A stretch of DNA of 64,000 nt from DATAGF01 sp963819845 (GCA_963819845.1 CAWFXQ010000008.1:744001-808000), one strand, 5' to 3'; positions 1 to 8,302 are shown, numbered from the stretch's first letter. The notes: generated from the letters alone by a model not told the origin. Numbers and translations: made by a program.

Positions 1-293
1 CGTTCGCGGCCACGGCGAACCTGCGCGAGGGCGGCTGGAGCGGCCGCCACGTCATGGGCCTCTGGACCGTGATCGCGGTCGTCAGCGGGCTCGCCGCGCT
101 CGCGGGCTACGCGCTGCTCGACGGGGCATCGCCCGGCGTGACGGCCTTCGTGCTCGCCTTCGCGGGGGGCGCGATCCTGACGATGCTGGCCGACACGATG
201 ATGCCCGAGGCCTTCGCGAACGGGGGCAAGCTCGCCGGCGTCGTCACCTCGATCGGCTTCGCGCTCGCCTTCGTCATCTCGACGCTGGAGTAG
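1..293 (+). CDS. ZIP-family metal transporter, C-terminal part
   Basis: The 5' end lies outside the window; the reading frame is open from base 3. The visible ~96 residues end in a hydrophobic helix pair around the segment ILTMLADTMMPEAF and a final GFALAFVIS helix, which is the typical C-terminus of ZIP (ZupT-like) divalent metal permeases. The conserved acidic/Met cluster MLADTMMPEA sits in the last-but-one membrane segment. It would act in the cytoplasmic membrane as a zinc/iron-type uptake carrier. The metal cannot be told from this fragment. It ends 11 bases before the next gene on the same strand. Confidence 0.75.
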   Translation, partial: FAATANLREGGWSGRHVMGLWTVIAVVSGLAALAGYALLDGASPGVTAFVLAFAGGAILTMLADTMMPEAFANGGKLAGVVTSIGFALAFVISTLE

Positions 294-304
294 GGTGCCC
301 GGCC

Positions 305-1796
305 GTGACCAGGATCGACCGGGCCACCCTCCTGCGCCGCGCCGGCGGCGCGGTCGCCGTCGCCGCCCTGGCGGGAGGCGGCGGCACCGCCCTCGCCGCG
401 CGGGCGACGGCCCGCAAGCCCCCGCTCTCGGAGCTCGCCAAGGCGACGACCGGGATCCTCGTCACGCGCGGCAGCGGCGCCTACCCCGCGGCGAAGCGGG
501 AGGTCAACACGCGCTACTCGGGCGTCCGGCCCCTCGCGATCCTGAGGGCGCGCACCGTGTCCGACGTGCGGGCGGCCGTCCGGTGGTGCGCGAAGTACGA
601 CGTCAAGATCGCCGCGCGGTCGGGCGGCCACAGCTACGCGGGCTACTCGACGGTGCAGGGCGGGCTGGTGGTCGACCTGTCGCGGATCAAGGGGGTCAGC
701 GTCGCGGCCGGGGGGCGCCACGGTGCAGGTGGGCGCCGGCAACCGGCTCATCGACATGTACTCGGCGCTCGCCGCGCGGGGCCTCACCGTCCCGGCGGGG
801 TCGTGCCCCACGGTGGGCATCGGCGGCCTCGCGCTCGGCGGCGGCGTCGGCCTCGCCGGACGCGCCTTCGGCACGACCTCCGACAACATCCGCTCGCTCA
901 CCATCGTCACCGCCGACGGCGCGGCGCAGACGGCGAACGGCCGCCAGAACGAGGACCTCTACTGGGCCTGCCGCGGCGGCGGGGGCGGCAACTTCGGCAT
1001 CGTCACGGGCTTCACGTTCACGACCCACGCCGTGCGGACGGCGTCGTACTTCTTCGCCAGCTTCAGCTGGGACGACGTCGAGGACGTCGTGGGCCGCTGG
1101 CAGCGCTGGGCCCCGAACGCCCCGCCCGAGCTGTTCGCGCTCTGCACGCTCAGCACCGGGTCGGGCAGCCCCACGCTGAACGTCTTCGGCCAGTACATGG
1201 GGTCGTCGGCGGCGCTGCGGCGCGTGCTCAACGGGCTCACCTCGGCGGCTCAACCGCGCAGCCTGCAGGTCGGCACGTCGCCGTACATCGACCTCATCCT
1301 GCGGTGGGCCGGGTGCCTGAGCGAGTCGCCCGCCGAGTGCCGCCGGCCGCCCTACGAGCCCTTCGCCGCCAAGTCGAGCTACGTGCTGCAGCCGATGTCG
1401 GCGCGCGGCATCGCCACAATGGCGAGCTGGATCGAGCGGCGCCAGCGTCAGGGCGGCGGCACGGGGGTGATCATCCTCGACTCCTACGGCGGAGCGATCA
1501 ACGAGGTCGCGGCCGACGCGACGGCCTTCGTGCACCGGGACGCCCTCTACTCGTGCCAGTTCGCCGCCTACTGGGCCGGGGAGGGGACGCAGGCCGCGGC
1601 GCTCTCGTGGATCCGCGGGTTCTACGCGGCCATGCGTCCCTTCGTCTCGCCGTACGCCTACCAGAACTACATCGACCCGGATCTCACCACCTGGCAGAAC
1701 GCCTACTACGGGTCGAACCTCGACCGCCTCAAGGACGTGAAGACGCAGGTCGACCCGGACGACCTCTTCCGGTTCCGGCAGAGCATCCCGGTCTGA
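305..1796 (+). CDS. FAD-linked oxidase (BBE-like), frameshifted
   Basis: The GTG start at 305 gives an N-terminus with an RR pair followed by an Ala/Gly-rich hydrophobic stretch, a plausible Tat signal, so the enzyme is probably exported. A PCMH-type FAD-binding domain follows, with the flavin-attachment motif RSGGHSYAGYS and later SCPTVGIGGLALGGGVG. The C-terminus YQNYIDPDL...NLDRLKDVK...DPDDLFRF is the berberine-bridge (BBE) module. The family oxidises alcohols, sugars or alkaloid-like substrates with O2; the substrate here is unknown. The frame changes at a run of six G (710-715). With five G the protein reads through as about 496 aa, the normal family length. A sequence error or recent mutation are both possible. 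Confidence 0.85.
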
Positions 1797-1808
1797 TCGG
1801 CCGGGGGC

Positions 1809-1836
1809 GGCGGGCGCCCACCCGGGGGCGCCCGCC
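1809..1836. terminator. GC-rich hairpin between convergent genes
   Basis: GGCGGGCGCC (1809-1818) pairs perfectly with GGCGCCCGCC (1827-1836) across an 8-base loop. It lies in the 51-base gap between the converging oxidase and glycosidase genes, so it could end transcription from both sides. There is no T-tract, which is common in very GC-rich actinobacteria. Confidence 0.5.
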
Positions 1837-1847
1837 GGAGGATCGCG

Positions 1848-3023
1848 CTAGTTGGCCAGCGTCGAGCGCAGGTTCCCCTGGATCGGGCGCCGCGCGACCG
1901 CAACGAACGAGTTGTAGCTCGGCTTCTTGCCGCCGCCGGCCTTCAGCAGGCCGCCGGGCCAGTTGCGGTTGTCCTGGAGGTTGAACCAGACCACCGCGGC
2001 GATCCGGGGGCCCTTGACCTTGGGCAGGTTGAAGAGCTCCTTCAGGTTCTTGTTCTGCACCGCCGGGGTGACCTTGACGGTGCGGAACGGCGTCGCGGCC
2101 GTGGTGTAGCCGGCCTCGGTGACGTAGAGCTTCATGCCCTTCCGCTTCTTGTCGAGCGCCTCGAAGATCGTGTCGAGGCTCGCGTCGCTCCATGTCGGGA
2201 AGACCGCGTCGTACGCCGGCGAGTCGAACTTCGGGCTCTGCGTCGGATAGATGTGCTGCGAGTAGGCGTCGAACTTCACCGACTTGTCGCTGACGAGGCC
2301 GTTCATCCACTTCTTCGCGCCGACCCCGTTCCTGCCCCCGCTGCTGGTGGGCCCGCCGACGCCGGCGATGACGACCGTGTTCTTGTTGGCGGCCTTGATG
2401 TTCGTGTACGCCTGCTTCACGAGGCCCTTGTACTTGCCGAGGTTGCTCTTCTGCCCGAAGCGGAAGAAGTTGGCGATGTTGGGCTCGTTCCAGATCTCGA
2501 AGTGGCGCACACGCGGCAGCGTGGTCGGGCCCGAGCCGGGCGACGGGTCGACGTAGGTGCCGCTGTAGCGGGTCGCGACGGCCTTCATGAACTGGCCGAA
2601 GGCCTGCGGCACCGGCGCGTTGGGGTTGTACGCGCTCGGGAACCTCGTCTTGGGGCCGGCCACCGCCCAGGACGGCGTGCTGTAGGTGCTGACGATCGGG
2701 GTAATGTTGGCCTGGTCGAAGCCGATCAGCACCTGGTCAACGCGCGTCCAGTCGTAGGCCGGGTCGTCGGGGTTGGTCGGGTTGACCGGCTGCGTGGGGG
2801 CGACGAACGACCACAGGATGTCGAAGCGGGCGACCTTGGCCTTGGTGTTCTTCACCAGGGTCAGGCGCTGCGGGATCTCCGTGATCGGGGCGGTCGTGAG
2901 GACGTCGTCCTGGATCGCGGCGGCTCCGCCCAGGCCGGTGGACGGCAGTGCGAGCGCGGCTCCGGCCGCGGCGGCGATCGCGACGCCGGTCAGGGCGCGG
3001 CGCGTGCTGATCGGCTTCTTCAC
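1848..3023 (-). CDS. Secreted glycoside hydrolase, (beta/alpha)8 type
   Basis: I chose the GTG at 3023 because GGAGG stands about 10 bases upstream and the N-terminus then reads as a clean signal peptide (KKPISTRRALTG, then a long Ala-rich hydrophobic core). The mature part is a TIM-barrel glycosidase. The motif FEIWNEPN supplies the acid/base Glu at the end of strand 4 and YVTEAGY the nucleophile Glu at strand 7, as in clan GH-A (families 5/39). Other barrel signatures are ARFDILWSFV and YSQHIYPTQSP. The length is about 391 aa, a single domain with no binding module. Substrate is not predictable; plant or microbial polysaccharide is likely. It is monocistronic and convergent with the oxidase gene. 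Confidence 0.8.
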   Translation of the reverse strand: MKKPISTRRALTGVAIAAAAGAALALPSTGLGGAAAIQDDVLTTAPITEIPQRLTLVKNTKAKVARFDILWSFVAPTQPVNPTNPDDPAYDWTRVDQVLIGFDQANITPIVSTYSTPSWAVAGPKTRFPSAYNPNAPVPQAFGQFMKAVATRYSGTYVDPSPGSGPTTLPRVRHFEIWNEPNIANFFRFGQKSNLGKYKGLVKQAYTNIKAANKNTVVIAGVGGPTSSGGRNGVGAKKWMNGLVSDKSVKFDAYSQHIYPTQSPKFDSPAYDAVFPTWSDASLDTIFEALDKKRKGMKLYVTEAGYTTAATPFRTVKVTPAVQNKNLKELFNLPKVKGPRIAAVVWFNLQDNRNWPGGLLKAGGGKKPSYNSFVAVARRPIQGNLRSTLAN

Positions 3024-3135
3024 AGGCTCATTCCTCCGACGGGGTCCGGAAAGCGGCGGGATGGTACCAACCATCGGCCGGGGTTCCGCAACCCTGAAGG
3101 GTCCTCACAGGAGACTTACCGCCCCTTAAGACCCG

Positions 3136-3597
3136 CTAACGCCGATCGTCGAAGAAGCTGCGCAGCAGCGAGAGGGCCTCGGTCGCGAGGACGCCGCCCT
3201 GCACCTCCACCCGGTGCAGCAGCCGCGGGTCCTGGAGCGGGTTGACGACCGTGCCGGCGGCGCCGACCTTCTGGTCGGGGGCGCCGAAGACCAGGCGGGT
3301 GGCGCGCGCCTGCTGGATCGCCCCGGCGCACATGGGGCAGGGCTCCAGGGTGCAGTAGACGACCGTCCCGAGCAGCCGCCAGCCCCCGAGGTGCAGCGCG
3401 GCCTCGCGCAGCGCCAGCACCTCGGCGTGGGCGGTCGGGTCGCCGCGCTGCTCGCGCTCGTTGTGGGCCGACCCGACCACCTGGCCCTCGCGCACCACGA
3501 CGCAGCCCACCGGCACGTCCCCGTGCTCGGCGGCCAGGGCCGCCTCGCTCAGCGCCACGCGCATGAAGTGCTCGTCGCGGGGAAAGACTCCGCGCAT
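3136..3597 (-). CDS. tadA: tRNA-specific adenosine deaminase TadA
   Basis: This 153-aa protein belongs to the cytidine/deoxycytidylate deaminase fold. It carries the zinc motif HAEV (catalytic Glu next to the His ligand) and PCPMCAGA with the two Cys ligands, plus the TadA-typical CTLEPCPMCAG and VFGAPDQKVGAAGT. TadA converts A34 to inosine in tRNA-Arg(ACG); a tRNA-Arg with exactly that anticodon is encoded at 47319-47392. The ATG at 3597 is preferred over upstream in-frame codons because homology begins there. The gene is divergent from the MOSC gene, with 43 bases between the starts. Confidence 0.93.
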   Translation of the reverse strand: MRGVFPRDEHFMRVALSEAALAAEHGDVPVGCVVVREGQVVGSAHNEREQRGDPTAHAEVLALREAALHLGGWRLLGTVVYCTLEPCPMCAGAIQQARATRLVFGAPDQKVGAAGTVVNPLQDPRLLHRVEVQGGVLATEALSLLRSFFDDRR

Positions 3598-3640
3598 CGC
3601 CCCGGACCCTATCCCCGGCCAGGGCGATACCCTCAACCCC

Positions 3641-4300
3641 GTGAGGATCGTCTCGGTGAACGTGGGTCGCCCGGCTCCGCTCGAGTTCGACGGGCGCACG
3701 GCCACGAGCGCCATCGTCAAGCGGCCCGCGGAGGGCCGCGTCATGGCCCGGGAGACGAACCTCGACGGCGACGGCCAGGCCGACCTGCGGGTGCACGGCG
3801 GCCCCGACAAGGCCGTCTACGCGTACCCCGTCCAGCACTACGGCCACTGGGCCTCCGAGCTCGGGCGCGACCTGTCCCCGTACGGCTACTTCGGCGAGAA
3901 CCTGACCGTCGAGGGCATGGACGAGGCCGAGGTGCTGATCGGCGACGTCCTGCGCGCCGGCGGCGCGCTGCTGGAGGTGAGCCACCCCCGCGTGCCGTGC
4001 TTCAAGCTCGCCATGCGGATGCGCGACCACGCCTTCGGCAAGCCGTTCCTGGCGAGCGGGCGGGTGGGCTTCTACCTGCGCGTGCGGGAGGAGGGCGAGC
4101 TCGGCGCCGGCGACGCGATCGAGCGGGTGCGCCGGGGCGAGGGCGGGTTCAGCGTGCGGCGCATCGCGTGGATGCTGCGCGAGGCCACGCGCGAGGACCT
4201 CGAGGCGGCGGCGGCCCTGCCTGCGCTGGCAGCCGGCTGGCGGGACAGCTTCACCGAGCGGGCCGAGGTGATGTGGCGCCGGGGCGCGGCTACCGGCTGA
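3641..4300 (+). CDS. MOSC-domain protein, YiiM-like
   Basis: The start is a GTG at 3641, giving RIVSVNVGRPAPLEF, the conserved beginning of the family. The MOSC core shows VHGGPDKAVYAYP, PYGYFGENLTVEGM and, near residue 120, HPRVPCFKLAMRM with the conserved Cys. A C-terminal three-helix extension (3-alpha domain, about residues 165-219) is present, as in E. coli YiiM. MOSC proteins bind sulfur or molybdopterin ligands; YiiM-type members reduce N-hydroxylated substrates. The substrate here is not known. 219 aa is the normal length. Confidence 0.85.
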   Translation: MRIVSVNVGRPAPLEFDGRTATSAIVKRPAEGRVMARETNLDGDGQADLRVHGGPDKAVYAYPVQHYGHWASELGRDLSPYGYFGENLTVEGMDEAEVLIGDVLRAGGALLEVSHPRVPCFKLAMRMRDHAFGKPFLASGRVGFYLRVREEGELGAGDAIERVRRGEGGFSVRRIAWMLREATREDLEAAAALPALAAGWRDSFTERAEVMWRRGAATG

Positions 4301-4316
4301 CGCGCTGGGGCGGCCG

Positions 4317-4709
4317 TCAGTCGCCCGACCAGCCGGGCAGCGGCTCGGCGTCGCGGTTGTCGTCGCTGGGCGCGCCGAAGGCGAGCACCTCGGCGCCGGC
4401 CGGGCCGCCCTCCAGGCACCGGGCGGCCTCCGGGCTGACGCGCACCGCGTCGAACGGCCCCATCTCGACGATCACGTCGCCCACCCGCAGGCGAGCCGTC
4501 CCCGCGATCACCACGTAGACCTCCTCCTGCACCGAGTGCCGGTGCCCGAACGGCGTGCGGAAGTCGGCGCCGAGGCGGAAGTGGCTGAGACCGGAGCTCT
4601 CGAGCTGCAGCGGCTCGCGGGCGAAGCGCGACTCGAGGCCCGGCGACAGCCCGAAGCGGGGCGCCATGTCCTCCACCTCCCGCAGGTTGACCTTGGTGAA
4701 CTCGGTCAC
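4317..4709 (-). CDS. Small cupin-domain protein
   Basis: A 130-aa single-domain cupin. The first cupin motif reads FGHRHSVQEEVYVVIAGTA (two His and a Glu as metal ligands) and the second is MGPFDAVRVSPEAARCLEG, where the usual His is replaced, as in many small actinobacterial cupins. Such proteins bind a metal and small molecules; no reaction can be assigned. The gene is divergent from the toxin-antitoxin pair and converges on the MOSC gene, 16 bases away. Confidence 0.75.
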   Translation of the reverse strand: MTEFTKVNLREVEDMAPRFGLSPGLESRFAREPLQLESSGLSHFRLGADFRTPFGHRHSVQEEVYVVIAGTARLRVGDVIVEMGPFDAVRVSPEAARCLEGGPAGAEVLAFGAPSDDNRDAEPLPGWSGD

Positions 4710-4753
4710 GTCGACCTCCTCGATCGCGACACTCCCTCGTCACATTCATTGTG

Positions 4754-4766
4754 CATGCTATGCATG
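4754..4766. promoter_or_regulatory. Inverted repeat in the vapBC/cupin divergent promoter
   Basis: CATGC-TAT-GCATG is a perfect 5-bp inverted repeat with a 3-base spacer. It lies in a noticeably AT-richer 76-base gap between divergent genes, 19 bases before the antitoxin start. Ribbon-helix-helix antitoxins usually bind such short palindromes to repress their own operon. The link to this antitoxin is inference. Confidence 0.4.
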
Positions 4767-4785
4767 TATTCCGCTATCGTGCGGC

Positions 4786-5011
4786 ATGGCCAACGTGCAG
4801 ATCAGAGGGGTCCCCGACGACGTGCACCGCCGGCTCAAGTCGCAGGCCGCACTCGCGGGTCAGTCCCTCAATGAGTTCCTCCTTGCCCGGATGGCGGACG
4901 TCGCACTCCTGCCGACGATCCCCGAGCTCACCGAGCGCATCCTTTCGCGCGCGCGTTACGACGGGCCGTCGACGGCCGACGCTCATCCGCGAGGACCGCG
5001 ACCGCCGGTGA
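4786..5011 (+). CDS. FitA/VapB-type antitoxin, probably frameshifted
   Basis: The ATG at 4786 opens ANVQIRGVPDDVHRRL, followed by AALAGQSLNEFLL, a ribbon-helix-helix DNA-binding domain of the FitA/Arc-like class. As written, this frame stays open straight into the PIN-domain gene, giving a 211-residue fusion. In the +1 frame the tail reads TLIREDRDRR and stops with a TGA that overlaps the GTG of the toxin (GTGA at 5008-5011), exactly the arrangement expected for such pairs. The interval is 226 bases, one base more than a whole number of codons, so one inserted base somewhere in about 4930-4985 is the simplest explanation. It should neutralise the adjacent toxin and repress the operon. Confidence 0.7.
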
Positions 5012-5421
5012 TCGTCGTCAACGCGTCGGTCCTGACGGACTATCTCGTCGGGCGTCCCGAGGCCGTGAACGCGATCGCCACGGCCCTCGACCACAGCCCC
5101 CAGCAGCCGCTCCACGCCCCCGACGTCGTCGAACCCGAGACGCTCAATGCGCTGCGGCGGCTGGTGCTCGCGGGGCGCGTCAGCGAGGAGCGGGCGAGCG
5201 ATGCGGTGACCGACCTGGGCGCCGCGCGACTGATTCGGCACCCGCACACCCCGCTGCGCCCGCGCGTCTGGGACCTCCGGCACGACCTCACCGCGTACGA
5301 CGCCCTCTACCTCGCCCTCGCCGAGGCTCTCGATGAGCCGCTCCTGCTCACCGCCGACAGAGGGCTCGCCCGCCGCGGCCGCCGGTCGCTCGGCGACGAC
5401 GCGGTCGTGCTGGTGCGCTGA
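5008..5421 (+). CDS. PIN-domain VapC-like toxin with altered active site
   Basis: From the overlapping GTG at 5008 the protein is 137 aa and shows PIN-domain order: IVVNASVLTDYLVG, DVVEPETLNALRR, TAYDALYLALAE and LLTADRGLARR. PIN RNases use four acidic residues. The first is normally the Asp of a VVDAS motif, but here codon 5 is AAC (Asn). The later Glu and Asp residues are kept. If the base call is right, metal binding and RNase activity may be reduced or lost. The target, if active, would be tRNA or mRNA. Confidence 0.8.
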   Translation: MIVVNASVLTDYLVGRPEAVNAIATALDHSPQQPLHAPDVVEPETLNALRRLVLAGRVSEERASDAVTDLGAARLIRHPHTPLRPRVWDLRHDLTAYDALYLALAEALDEPLLLTADRGLARRGRRSLGDDAVVLVR

Positions 5422-5447
5422 CTACCGGGCCACCTCGAGGAGGATGA

Positions 5448-6170
5448 TCAGGGCTCGCCCCCGACGGCCATCTCGACGATCTCCTCCGGTGAGTCGGACA
5501 TGCGGAAGAGGTCCATGTCGCCCCGGCTGATCAGGCCCTCCTCCATCATCCGGGCCTGCACCCAGCGCACCAGGCCGGCCCAGTGGGCGGTGCCGCAGAG
5601 CACCACGGGAAAGCTCAGGGCCTTCTCGGTCTGGATCAGGGTGAGCGACTCGAACAGCTCGTCCATGGTGCCGTAGCCGCCCGGGAAGACGATGTAGGCC
5701 TCGGAGTACTTCACGAACATCGTCTTGCGGACGAAGAAGTAACGGAAGGCCACCGCGAGGTTCACGTGCTCGTTGACCGACTGCTCGTGGGGCAGCTCGA
5801 TCGTGCAGCCCACCGACATGCCCCCGGCCTCGGCCGCTCCCCGGTTCGCCGCCTCCATGATCCCCGGCCCCCCGCCGGTGATGACCGCGTAGCCGCGCTC
5901 GGCCAGCAGCCGCCCCACCTCGCGGGCCAGCCCGTAGTGGCGGTCGCCCTCGAGCAGCCGGGCCGACCCGAAGACCGACACCGCCGGCCCCACGCGCGCC
6001 AGGGCGTCGAACCCGTTGACGAACTCGCCCAGGATCCGGAGCGCCCGCCAGGGCTCGCTGTGGATGAAGTCGGGGTCGGTCGGGCGCGTCAGAAGGCTCG
6101 CGTCGGCGTGGCCGATCGCCTCGCGGGCCGGACCGCGCGCGTCCAGCCGCCCGGGCCGGACGATCCTCAC
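5448..6170 (-). CDS. LOG-family protein (cytokinin riboside phosphoribohydrolase-like)
   Basis: A Rossmann-fold protein of about 240 aa with the family motifs AVSVFGSARL, VITGGGPGIMEAANRGA and PGGYGTMDELFE; the last carries the catalytic Glu/Arg environment of lysine-decarboxylase-like (LOG) enzymes. These hydrolyse nucleoside monophosphates such as AMP or cytokinin nucleotides to base and ribose phosphate. The GTG at 6170 was chosen because it overlaps the TGA of the preceding nitroreductase gene by four bases (GTGA). An N-terminal extension of about 65 residues precedes the core. The two genes are translationally coupled. Confidence 0.85.
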   Translation of the reverse strand: MRIVRPGRLDARGPAREAIGHADASLLTRPTDPDFIHSEPWRALRILGEFVNGFDALARVGPAVSVFGSARLLEGDRHYGLAREVGRLLAERGYAVITGGGPGIMEAANRGAAEAGGMSVGCTIELPHEQSVNEHVNLAVAFRYFFVRKTMFVKYSEAYIVFPGGYGTMDELFESLTLIQTEKALSFPVVLCGTAHWAGLVRWVQARMMEEGLISRGDMDLFRMSDSPEEIVEMAVGGEP

Positions 6171-6694
6171 GGCGCCGGTGCCCCGACGCGGCGCACGAGC
6201 CCCTCCAGGGGCAGGCGGCGCGCCCGGCGGCTCCAGGCCTCGGCCGACCGCCGCCCCGGGTCGCGCGCGACCGCCGGGGGCCCGAAGGTGAGGACCACCA
6301 CGGCCCGCTCGGGCTCCTCGATGCCCAGCGTTCGCCGCAGCGCCCCGGGGTCGGCGATGCCGTTCGGGCACGACGCGATCCCCTCTGCCCAGCCCGCCAG
6401 CATCATGCTCTGGGCGGCGCGGCCGGCGTCGAAGTCGACCAGCCCCCCGCCCGGGCTGACGACCACCGCGACGACCAGGCCGGCCCCGAGCACGTTGCCG
6501 GGCGAGTAGACCGCTCCCGCCACCGCGTCGCGGGCCGAGCCCTCCGCGACCACGAACCTGCAGGGCTGGCGGTTGCGGGCGCTCCCGGCGAGGCGCCCCG
6601 CGTCCAGGATGCGCCGCTCGGCCTCGGACGGAACGGCCTCGCCCGAGTAGGCGCGGACGTCCCGCTTGCTGGCGAGGGCGAGGTGGACGTCCAT
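6167..6694 (-). CDS. Nitroreductase-family flavoprotein
   Basis: The 175-aa protein has the FMN-binding pattern of nitroreductases: an N-terminal KRDVRAYSGEAVP (Arg/Ser phosphate contacts), then GRLAGSARNRQPCRFVV and the middle segment DAGRAAQSMMLAGWAEGIASC. It would use NAD(P)H and FMN to reduce quinone, nitro or related substrates; the natural substrate is unknown. It is a short member and a dimer is expected from the family. It forms an operon with the LOG gene through a GTGA overlap. Confidence 0.82.
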   Translation of the reverse strand: MDVHLALASKRDVRAYSGEAVPSEAERRILDAGRLAGSARNRQPCRFVVAEGSARDAVAGAVYSPGNVLGAGLVVAVVVSPGGGLVDFDAGRAAQSMMLAGWAEGIASCPNGIADPGALRRTLGIEEPERAVVVLTFGPPAVARDPGRRSAEAWSRRARRLPLEGLVRRVGAPAP

Positions 6695-6748
6695 CGCGAG
6701 ACCCTACCCGCCGGGCGCGGGGGCGCGCCGGGGGCGGAGGTCAGGCGC

Positions 6749-7201
6749 CTACGCCGCCGCGGGGCGCGGGCTGTGCGACACGCAGAACGGAGTCCCCCAG
6801 ATCGGCTCCCGGCCGCAGGGCTTCCCCTTGCGGTTGAGGGCGGCGCAGCGGGGGCTGACGTCGAGGCCCTGGACGCCGCGCTCGACCTCGAAGTAGCCGC
6901 GCGCCCGGGCCAGGTGCCGCTCGATGATGTGCGAGGCCAGCAGCTGGTCCTGGGCCCGCATCAGCGAACGGGCGGCCGAGAAGAGCGTGCGCGAGGCCAT
7001 CGGCTCCGAGCGGGGGTCGGCGGCGAGCCGGGCCACGCTGGCCTCGCACGCCTCCAGGAGGTACCGCTCGGACCATCCGGGGCGGCGCGGGTCGGGCATG
7101 AGCGAGGGCTTCAGCGCGCGCCACAGGTCACGGGTGAAGCGCAGCATCGCAGTTGCCCGGTCACGGCCACTGGGCGCTCGCTCCCGAACCTGGTTGATCA
7201 C
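6749..7201 (-). CDS. Uncharacterised protein with C-terminal Cys/His cluster
   Basis: I do not recognise this family. The protein is helical and charged (LWRALKPSLMPD, YLLEACEASVARLA, LMRAQDQLLASHIIERHL). It ends in CAALNRKGKPCGREPIWGTP followed by FCVSH, a C-x8-C...C-x2-H pattern that could bind one zinc. The start is uncertain: GTG at 7201 or ATG at 7147. Further upstream in-frame sequence is lower in GC and holds a TTGACA at 7232-7237, so it looks like promoter rather than coding. It is divergent from the MerR/B12 regulator; the palindrome at 7323-7339 lies between them, so shared light/B12 control is possible but unproven. Confidence 0.6.
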   Translation of the reverse strand: MINQVRERAPSGRDRATAMLRFTRDLWRALKPSLMPDPRRPGWSERYLLEACEASVARLAADPRSEPMASRTLFSAARSLMRAQDQLLASHIIERHLARARGYFEVERGVQGLDVSPRCAALNRKGKPCGREPIWGTPFCVSHSPRPAAA

Positions 7202-7322
7202 GTCCTGAAGAAAGCCAAACTCGCGCCGTTCTGTCAAGAGTCTGTCGAGAGTCTTGGGGCCTGTCTCTTTCCCATGGGATGTCGGTAGCGGCAGCCACGC
7301 GCCGTCCGCGCGGCGGGATACC

Positions 7323-7339
7323 CTGGACAAGTTGTCCAG
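7323..7339. promoter_or_regulatory. 17-bp perfect palindrome upstream of the B12-binding regulator
   Basis: CTGGACAAGTTGTCCAG has two 8-base arms around a single central base. It lies about 21 bases upstream of the ATG of the MerR/B12 gene and within the divergent intergenic region. MerR-family proteins bind inverted repeats in promoters, and autoregulation is usual for CarH-type repressors, so this is the best candidate operator. Binding is inferred. Confidence 0.6.
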
Positions 7340-7360
7340 CTTTGAGTCAGCATCGTCGTG

Positions 7361-8248
7361 ATGATCGCCAGGCCGACACCCGATGGCCCCGCGCTCCTGC
7401 GCATCGGCGAGCTGAGCCGGCGCCACGGGGTCAGCCCCGACCTCCTCCGCGCCTGGGAGCGGCGCTACGGCCTGCTCCGGCCCGAGCGAACGTCCGGCGG
7501 CTTCCGCCTCTACACCGCCGGGGACGAGGTCCGGGTGAGAGCGATGCGCCGGGGCCTCGCGCAGGGGCTGTCGGCGTCGGTCGCCGCGCGCATGGCGCTG
7601 CGCGAGCCGGCCCCGCCCGACGACGCGGGCCGCGCCCAGGCCCTCGAGGCCGCCCGGGCCGAGCTCGGGGCGGTGCTCGAGTCGTTCCGCGACGTCGACG
7701 CGCAGGCGATCCTCGACCGCCTGCTGGCCGCTTTCAGCGTCCCGACGGTCCTGCGCGACGTGGTGCTGCCGTACCTGCGCGACGTCGGCGAGCGCTGGGA
7801 GGCGCAGGAGCTGTCGGTCGCCCAGGAGCACTTCGCGAGCGGGATCATCCGCGGCCGGCTGCTCGGGCTCGCCCGCGGGTGGGACACGGGGGTGGGGCCT
7901 CGGGCGCTGCTCGCCTGCCCGCCGGACGAGCACCACGACCTCGGGCTGGTGTGCTTCGGCCTGGCGCTGCGCGAGCACGGCTGGCGGATCACCCACCTCG
8001 GCAACGACACGCCCATCGACACCCTGCGCGACACCGCCGCCGACCTCGAGCCGGCCGTCATCGTGGTGTGCGCCGAGCGCCAGGGGCCCATGGAGGAGGC
8101 CATCGACGAGATCGAGCAGCTCGCACGGCGCTTCGACGTGGCCCTCGCCGGGCGTGGCGCGACCGCCGAGCTGGCCCACCGAGCCGGGGCGCGGCTGCTG
8201 CAGGACGCGCCGGTGGCCGCGGCGGCGCGGATCGCCGAGGGCAGATAG
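7361..8248 (+). CDS. MerR-type regulator with B12-binding domain (CarH/LitR-like photoreceptor)
   Basis: The N-terminal winged helix (about residues 10-80) reads LRIGELSRRHGVSPDLLRAWERRYGLL with GFRLYT, the MerR/CarH DNA-binding signature. A helical cap and a Rossmann B12 domain follow. In the cap, W146 is followed after nine residues by E156-H157, the W-x9-EH motif that packs on the adenosyl group in CarH. In the B12 domain E190-x-H192-x-x-G195 supplies the lower cobalt ligand. CarH-type proteins bind adenosylcobalamin in the dark as DNA-binding tetramers and fall apart in light. Conservation of both motifs suggests true light sensing. No carotenoid gene lies nearby. ATG 7361 or the preceding GTG 7358 could start it. 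Confidence 0.85.
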   Translation: MIARPTPDGPALLRIGELSRRHGVSPDLLRAWERRYGLLRPERTSGGFRLYTAGDEVRVRAMRRGLAQGLSASVAARMALREPAPPDDAGRAQALEAARAELGAVLESFRDVDAQAILDRLLAAFSVPTVLRDVVLPYLRDVGERWEAQELSVAQEHFASGIIRGRLLGLARGWDTGVGPRALLACPPDEHHDLGLVCFGLALREHGWRITHLGNDTPIDTLRDTAADLEPAVIVVCAERQGPMEEAIDEIEQLARRFDVALAGRGATAELAHRAGARLLQDAPVAAAARIAEGR

Positions 8249-8302
8249 CGCGGCCCGCCCCGGGCGGGGTAGCCTTCCGCAACATTCGCGGCGGGGGGGC
8301 GC

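Noticed and set aside
2253..3245. Long open frame opposite the glycosidase
   Set aside because: Shadow of the real gene on the other strand; Arg/Ala/Gly/Val-rich without domains, as expected for high-GC DNA.
8254..8268. CCCGCCC-C-GGGCGGG as a terminator or riboswitch before livH
   Set aside because: The stem has almost no loop and no other conserved RNA feature; too weak to call.
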